NCBI RefSeq assembly: GCF_015160855.1
Contig: NZ_CP063373.1
Location: forward strand, 3,348,001-3,412,000
DNA: 64,000 nucleotides
Direction: 5' to 3'
Origin: Streptomyces ferrugineus
Lineage (GTDB): Bacteria > Actinomycetota > Actinomycetes > Streptomycetales > Streptomycetaceae
Shown here: piece after piece, positions 59,736 through 64,000 of the stretch
How the letters are laid out: each line of letters begins with the position of its first letter
Numbering within the stretch: position 1 is the stretch's first letter
Position numbers and translations under genes: made by a program
Notes under the pieces: model-generated
Told to the model about the DNA's origin: nothing
Seen by the model: the letters and a program-made list of their open reading frames with translations, nothing else
Databases searched by the model: none

Positions 59736-60980
59736 CTAGTCGATCGCCTTGATCAGCTCACCGTTCGCCGTGTCCCCGCTCAGTTCCCAGAAGAACGTTC
59801 CGCCGAGGCCCTGCTGGTTCTTGTACGTCATCTTCGTCGCGATGGTCGCGGGGGTGTCGTAACTCCACCAGTCGCTCCCGCACTTGGCGTACGCGGTGCC
59901 GCCCACCGTGCCGGTCGCCGGGCACTTGGACCTGAGCACCTTGTAGTCCTCGATGCCGGCCTCGTAGGTGCCGGCAGCCGCCCCCGTCGCCGTGCCGCCG
60001 GGCGCCGACTGGGTGACGCCGGTCCAGCCGCGGCCGTAGAAGCCGACGCCGAGCAGCAGCTTGGACGAGGGGATGCCGAGGCCCTTGAGCTTGGCGATGG
60101 TCGCCGAGGAGTGGAAGTCCGCCTTCGGGATGCCGGAGTAGGAGTTCAGCGCCGAGTGCGGAGCCGTCGGTCCGGTCGCGTCCCAGGCGCCGAAGAAGTC
60201 GTACGTCATCGGGTTGTACCAGTCGACGTACTGCGCCGCGCCCGCGTAGTCCGCCGCGTCGATCTTGCCGCCGCTCGTCGCGTCGGCCGTGATCGCCGCG
60301 GTGACCAGGTTGCCGGAGCCGAACTTGGCGCGCACCGCCGACATCAGGTTCCGGAACGCCTCCCGCCCGCTGGTGTCACAGGTGGCGCCGCAGGCGTTCG
60401 GGTACTCCCAGTCGATGTCGATCCCGTCGAAGACATCCGCCCACCTGGAGTTCTCGACCAGGTCGTAGCAGGACTGGGCGAACGCGGCCGGGTCGCGCGC
60501 GGCCTCGCCGAAGCCGCTCGACCAGGTCCAGCCGCCGAAGGACCACAGGACCTTCAGCCCCGGGTGCCTCTTCTTCAGCTCGCGGAGCTGGTTGAAGGTG
60601 CCGCGCAGCGGCTGGTCCCAGGTGTCGGCGACGCCGTCCACGGACTCGGCCGCAGTGTAGGTGCGTTCGGTCGCCGCGAAGGAGTCGCCGATCGCGCACT
60701 TGCCGCCGGTGACATTGCCGAAGGCGTAATTGATGTGGGTGAGCTTCGCGGCCGAGCCCGACGTCTCGATGTTCTTGACGTAGTACTCGCGGTCGTAGGT
60801 GCCCCATTCGGTGAAGTAGCCGATGACCTTGGAGCCCGCGGCGAGCCGGGGCTTCGCGGCCGTGGGGGTGTCGGCGGTGGCGGTGCCCGCGCCGGCGAGC
60901 AGCCCGGCGCCGAGGACGGCCGCGCACGCGGCGGACACGAGCGCCCGCAGCCGGATGCGCGGGCGGTGCGAGATGTGCAT
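59736..60980 (-). CDS. Secreted GH18 chitinase
   Basis: A 414-residue family 18 chitinase. A signal peptide (RALVSAACAAVLGAGLLAGAGTATA, about residues 12-36) is followed at once by the catalytic TIM barrel, with SFGGW (147-151) and the catalytic DGIDIDWEYP (185-194, acid E192). Further substrate-site features are YNPMTYDFFGAWD and GVGFYGRGW. There is no chitin-binding module. It hydrolyses chitin to chitooligosaccharides outside the cell. The promoter has the typical direct repeats and a DasR-like site, so it should be induced by chitin and released by N-acetylglucosamine metabolites. By order it corresponds to ChiD of S. coelicolor (recalled, not computed). Confidence 0.94.
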   Translation of the reverse strand: MHISHRPRIRLRALVSAACAAVLGAGLLAGAGTATADTPTAAKPRLAAGSKVIGYFTEWGTYDREYYVKNIETSGSAAKLTHINYAFGNVTGGKCAIGDSFAATERTYTAAESVDGVADTWDQPLRGTFNQLRELKKRHPGLKVLWSFGGWTWSSGFGEAARDPAAFAQSCYDLVENSRWADVFDGIDIDWEYPNACGATCDTSGREAFRNLMSAVRAKFGSGNLVTAAITADATSGGKIDAADYAGAAQYVDWYNPMTYDFFGAWDATGPTAPHSALNSYSGIPKADFHSSATIAKLKGLGIPSSKLLLGVGFYGRGWTGVTQSAPGGTATGAAAGTYEAGIEDYKVLRSKCPATGTVGGTAYAKCGSDWWSYDTPATIATKMTYKNQQGLGGTFFWELSGDTANGELIKAID

Positions 60981-61051
60981 CGGGTGTCTCCTCGTGGGGG
61001 AGAGGGGAGCATGCTCCGATTGGCATGAACGCGCTGATGCGTTGACCCGTC

Positions 61052-61092
61052 ACCGTAGGAGGACTAGACCAGTACGTCAATGGTTCGGACCA
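61052..61092 (-). promoter_or_regulatory. Chitinase promoter with direct repeats and DasR-like operator
   Basis: Minus strand: TTGACG (61080-61075), 17-bp spacer, TACGGT (61057-61052). Two 12-bp direct repeats TGGTCCGAACCA (61092-61081) and TGGTCTAGTCCT (61071-61060) overlap the -35 and spacer, as known for Streptomyces chi promoters. Read on the plus strand, 61058-61073 has a perfect right half of the DasR operator (CTAGACCAGT). Confidence 0.8.
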
Positions 61093-61315
61093 ATTTCGGG
61101 ACCGTGGATAACTTGCCGGATACTCTTTTGAGTGAGCGGTCGTTAACTGGTGACGCGATGCCTCCGATCGGGCATACTCACAGCGCACAGCCGCTGGTCA
61201 GCAGCTTCCGAGACCCGGGAATGCGAGCATCGGCCCGGCACCAGTGAGACCCCGGCGCAGCCGCCCCACCCAAGGCGGATGTGCGCCGATGTGCCCGACA
61301 GGGAGGATCGTCGCC

Positions 61316-62488
61316 ATGCCCGACCGCGCCCCGCAGCCGGTGGACCGTCAACTGCCCACGGACGAGGCCCGGGATCTGCTCTCGCTCGTCCGCGACATCG
61401 CGCAGCGCGAGATCGCCCCGAAGGCGGCCGAGGAGGAGGACGCCGGACGCTTCCCGCGCGAGGTCTTCACCCTGCTCTCCGAATCCGGACTGCTCGGCCT
61501 GCCGTACGACGCCGAATACGGCGGCGGCGACCAGCCATACGAGGTCTACCTCCAGGTCCTCGAAGAGCTCGCCGCGGCCCGCCTCACCGCCGGCCTCGGC
61601 GTCAGCGTGCACACCCTCGCCTCCTACGCCCTGGCCACCTACGGCACCAAGCAGCAGCAGGTCGAGCACCTTCCCGCGATGCTCGGCGGCGGGCTCCTCG
61701 GCGCCTACTGCCTCTCCGAGCCGTCGTCGGGCTCGGACGCGGCCTCGTTGCGTACGAAGGCCGTGCGGGACGGCGACGACTGGGTGATCACCGGCACCAA
61801 GGCCTGGATCACTCATGGCGGCATCGCCGACTTCTACACCGTCATGGCCCGCACTGGCGAGGACGGCCCGCGCGGGATCACCGCCTTCCTGGTGCCCGGG
61901 GACGCGGCCGGCCTGAGTGCGGCGGCGCCCGAGAAGAAGATGGGCATGAAGGGATCGCCCACGGCCCAGGTCCACTTCGACGGCGTGCGGGTGTCCGACG
62001 ACCGGCGGCTCGGCGACGAGGGCCAGGGCTTCGCCATCGCCCTGTCCGCGCTCGACTCCGGCCGGCTCGGCATCGCGGCCTGCGCGATCGGCGTGGCACA
62101 GGCGGCGCTCGACGAGGCGGTGGCGTACGCGACCGAGCGCCGGCAGTTCGGCAAGCGGATCGCCGACTTCCAGGGACTGCGCTTCATGCTCGCCGACATG
62201 GCGACCCAGATCGAGGCCGGCCGTGCGCTGTACCTCGCGGCGGCACGGCTGCGTGACGCGGGTCGGCCGTTCGCCAAGCAGGCGGCGATGGCCAAGCTGC
62301 ACTGCACCGACGCGGCGATGAAGGTCACCACCGACGCCGTCCAGGTCCTCGGCGGGTACGGCTACACCGCGGACTTCCCGGCCGAGCGCTATATGCGCGA
62401 GGCCAAGGTCCTGCAGATCGTCGAGGGCACCAACCAGATTCAGCGGATGGTCATCGCCCGTCACCTAGCTGGTCCCGAGGGACGCTGA
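61316..62488 (+). CDS. Acyl-CoA dehydrogenase
   Basis: A 390-residue FAD enzyme that introduces the alpha-beta double bond in acyl-CoA. N-terminal helical domain (about 15-125), beta domain with the FAD signature AYCLSEPSSGSDAASLRT (about 130-147) and ITGTKAWITHGG, and C-terminal helical domain with RRQFGKRIADFQGL and QVLGGYGYTADFPAERYMREAK. EGTNQIQRMVIAR near the end is the segment that carries the catalytic base in short/branched-chain members. GGGAGGA (61301-61307) precedes the ATG at 61316. The chain-length preference is not evident. Its 3' end overlaps a small opposite-strand gene by 38 bp. Confidence 0.93.
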   Translation: MPDRAPQPVDRQLPTDEARDLLSLVRDIAQREIAPKAAEEEDAGRFPREVFTLLSESGLLGLPYDAEYGGGDQPYEVYLQVLEELAAARLTAGLGVSVHTLASYALATYGTKQQQVEHLPAMLGGGLLGAYCLSEPSSGSDAASLRTKAVRDGDDWVITGTKAWITHGGIADFYTVMARTGEDGPRGITAFLVPGDAAGLSAAAPEKKMGMKGSPTAQVHFDGVRVSDDRRLGDEGQGFAIALSALDSGRLGIAACAIGVAQAALDEAVAYATERRQFGKRIADFQGLRFMLADMATQIEAGRALYLAAARLRDAGRPFAKQAAMAKLHCTDAAMKVTTDAVQVLGGYGYTADFPAERYMREAKVLQIVEGTNQIQRMVIARHLAGPEGR

Positions 62489-62702
62489 ACTGGCCGTGTT
62501 TCACCGTCGGCGCCGCGAGCCGGATCCACTCCGGGTCGTGGCGCCCCGGCAGCGTGCGGCCGCGGTCGGCCCACATGCGCATCAGGGCCTGATAGATCGG
62601 CGGATCCGACTGCTGCGGGGGTGCCGGCGGCTGAAGCGTTCCTGCGGGCCGGGGAACGAAGACGCGGCGCTGGGGCCCGGTCCCGTAGTAGGTGTGGGGC
62701 AT
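62451..62702 (-). CDS. Small hypothetical protein
   Basis: An 83-residue polar protein rich in Pro and Arg (MPHTYYGTGPQRRVFVPRP at the start; YQALMRMWADRGRTLPGRHD in the middle). No TM segment, signal or known motif. I consider it real because a short, well-defined frame with a normal ATG starts in the free gap and the middle has helix-like structure, but it overlaps the acyl-CoA dehydrogenase gene by 38 bp at the 3' ends. It could be a small regulatory or structural protein. Confidence 0.6.
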   Translation of the reverse strand: MPHTYYGTGPQRRVFVPRPAGTLQPPAPPQQSDPPIYQALMRMWADRGRTLPGRHDPEWIRLAAPTVKHGQFSVPRDQLGDGR

Positions 62703-62842
62703 ACCAGGGCAACGCGGAGGTGGTGGGACAAGTCACCGTCAGTCGGATTCGGCCGTGAGTTCGCCGGCGTCCGGCTCCCCCTCTGGCCACTTGCCCGCGC
62801 CTGACGTACCGTCAGCCCAGCCCGCCTCCAGGGAGGTTTGCC

Positions 62843-63946
62843 GTGGCCGACGACGACCGACCGGTACCGCTCGACGAGTACCCGGTGCACCAGGTGCCCC
62901 TGTCCATGAAGCACGTCGCGACCGGCGACCGGAACGCCTACGACCGCTGCATCTTCCACGTCCTCGACCACCAGGGGCGGGCCCTGCTCATCCTCGGCCT
63001 CGGGGTCTACCCGAACGTCGGGGTGATCGACGCCTACGCGACCCTGCGGGTGGGCGACACCCTGCACGCCGTACGGGCCTCGGACGCGCTCGGCGACGAC
63101 CGGATGCGGCTCGTCGTCGGACCGCTGCGGATCGAGGTCGCCGAGCCACTGCGCCGGCTGCGGTTGGTCTGCGACGACGACGCGCTGTCGTACGACCTGG
63201 CCTGGACCGCCGACTTCCCCGCGCTGTGGGAACCCCATCACGTCCAGCGCCGCGGGGACCGGCTCACCCTCGAAGGGCGGCGCTTCGTGCAGGCGGGGAG
63301 CGTGGCGGGCGTGATCCGCGCCGCCGGTGAGGAGTTCCGGGTCGACGCCGGCGAGTGGACCGGCACGCGTGACCGCAGCTGGGGCGTGCGGCCCATACCG
63401 GGGGAGGAGGGCGGGCGGCTCGCCGAGGAGCATCCGACCGAGGGCTTCCACTGGATCTGGTGCCCGGTGCGCTTCGAGGACCGGTTCCTGATGGTGATCG
63501 TCCAGGAGGACGCGGACGGACACCGCTCACTGAACGAGGCAACCCTGGTCCGCCCCGGCCACCGCGACCGCCAACTCGGCTGGCCCCAGCCCGAGATCAC
63601 CTACCGTCCGGGCACCCGCCACCCCGAACGCGCCCTTATCCACCTCGGCGACGTCCGCAAGCCGCGGGAACTGGAGGTGGAGATCCTCACCTCCTCCCCG
63701 CTCGCCGTCGGCGCCGGCTATCCGCCCGCCGACGACTGGCAGCACGGCACATGGCGGGGACGCGGCTGGACCGACCGCCGCACCTACGACCTCACCGAGG
63801 CCCACCCCCTGGCCGCGTACGGCGTCACCGACCACGCGGCCCGCTTCCGCCTGGACGGGCGGACCGGCCACGGCATCTTCGAGCACGGCTCGTTCGGGCG
63901 GCACGACCCGAGCGGCTTCACGGACTTCAAGTCGGTCGCACCGTAG
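62843..63946 (+). CDS. Hypothetical protein, lipocalin-like (hydroxyneurosporene synthase/AttH-type) fold suspected
   Basis: A 367-residue cytosolic protein with no signal peptide, rich in Arg, Asp and Trp and predicted mostly beta. Repeated patterns such as LRIEVAEPLRRLRLVCDDDALSYDLAWTADFP and FRVDAGEWTGTRDRSWGVRP are typical of tandem lipocalin-like domains in the CrtC/AttH group, in which a GxRDxSWG-type strand is conserved; this is resemblance only. GGAGGTTTGCC lies before the GTG at 62843. The next gene begins 10 bp after its stop, so they form an operon that leaves the window. Confidence 0.75.
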   Translation: MADDDRPVPLDEYPVHQVPLSMKHVATGDRNAYDRCIFHVLDHQGRALLILGLGVYPNVGVIDAYATLRVGDTLHAVRASDALGDDRMRLVVGPLRIEVAEPLRRLRLVCDDDALSYDLAWTADFPALWEPHHVQRRGDRLTLEGRRFVQAGSVAGVIRAAGEEFRVDAGEWTGTRDRSWGVRPIPGEEGGRLAEEHPTEGFHWIWCPVRFEDRFLMVIVQEDADGHRSLNEATLVRPGHRDRQLGWPQPEITYRPGTRHPERALIHLGDVRKPRELEVEILTSSPLAVGAGYPPADDWQHGTWRGRGWTDRRTYDLTEAHPLAAYGVTDHAARFRLDGRTGHGIFEHGSFGRHDPSGFTDFKSVAP

Positions 63947-63956
63947 GGGGTTCGAG

Positions 63957-64000
63957 ATGGCAGCGACGGCACCCCGCCCGCGCACCACCACCCGCGATCC
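63957..64000 (+). CDS. Start of an unidentified gene cut by the window edge
   Basis: ATG at 63957 with GGGGG about 8-12 bp upstream opens a frame without stop to the last base (first residues MAATAPRPRTTTRD). It begins 10 bp behind the preceding stop on the same strand, so it is probably the second gene of that operon. Too little is visible to name it. Confidence 0.5.
   Translation, partial: MAATAPRPRTTTRD

Overview
The window is chromosomal DNA of a Streptomyces or a very close relative. It is strongly GC-rich with GC in third codon positions, many GTG starts, short ATGA/GTGA overlaps in operons, rare TTA codons, small dispersed hairpin repeats of the Streptomyces type, and a gene order that I recall from the S. 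coelicolor core chromosome (roughly the SCO1428-SCO1473 stretch, read backwards; this comparison is from memory). I see no phage, transposon, CRISPR array, rRNA or tRNA.

Layout. 0-16 kb: housekeeping genes (fmt, rsmB, rpe, a GuaB1-type GMP reductase/IMP dehydrogenase homologue) interspersed with an MMPL exporter, a SorC-type sugar regulator, a lone barstar, a STAND-type NTPase with TPR-like tail, a GT-B-like protein whose 5' end carries a 7-bp tandem repeat, and an amino acid permease plus Lrp regulator preceded by a structured leader. 16-24 kb: a GntR regulator divergent from a five-gene operon (binding protein, two permeases, ATPase, and a fused HAD phosphatase/EEP phosphodiesterase) that looks like uptake and dephosphorylation of an organophosphate. 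24.5-27 kb: davA-davB, the lysine 2-monooxygenase/5-aminovaleramidase pair. 27-30 kb: F420-type oxidoreductase, DUF5995 protein, anchored GH6 cellulase-like enzyme.

30-38.6 kb: a cluster joining a membrane molybdopterin oxidoreductase, small membrane proteins, a two-component system and a four-gene envelope-glycan operon (GT2, DUF2064, methyltransferase, GT87-like mannosyltransferase). A TCCGTARGG motif occurs at both of its promoters. 38.6-43.3 kb: MFS/ROK divergent pair with a clear operator; an ECF41 sigma factor with its epimerase-like partner and a matching promoter. 43.4-48.7 kb: an orphan chitinase-type promoter, an FMN riboswitch and ribE-ribM-ribBA-ribH, running into hisE-hisG and a PH-domain protein. 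48.9-51.3 kb: two CNNM/CorC membrane proteins.

51.3-57.1 kb: a group with two TTA-codon (bldA-dependent) genes, a CbxX-type AAA+ ATPase and a 317-residue helical protein, around a uridine-kinase-like gene and a candidate small RNA, followed by an APC permease. 57.3-64 kb: Tat-exported C39-like peptidase, SCO1431-type small membrane protein, TetR regulator with a long inverted repeat over its ribosome-binding site, GH18 chitinase with a typical DasR/direct-repeat promoter, acyl-CoA dehydrogenase, two hypothetical genes and the first codons of a gene cut by the window edge.

The stretches I find least explained are the 30-38.6 kb oxidoreductase/two-component/glycan cluster, the 51-55.5 kb TTA-codon module, and the ABC-HAD-EEP cassette.
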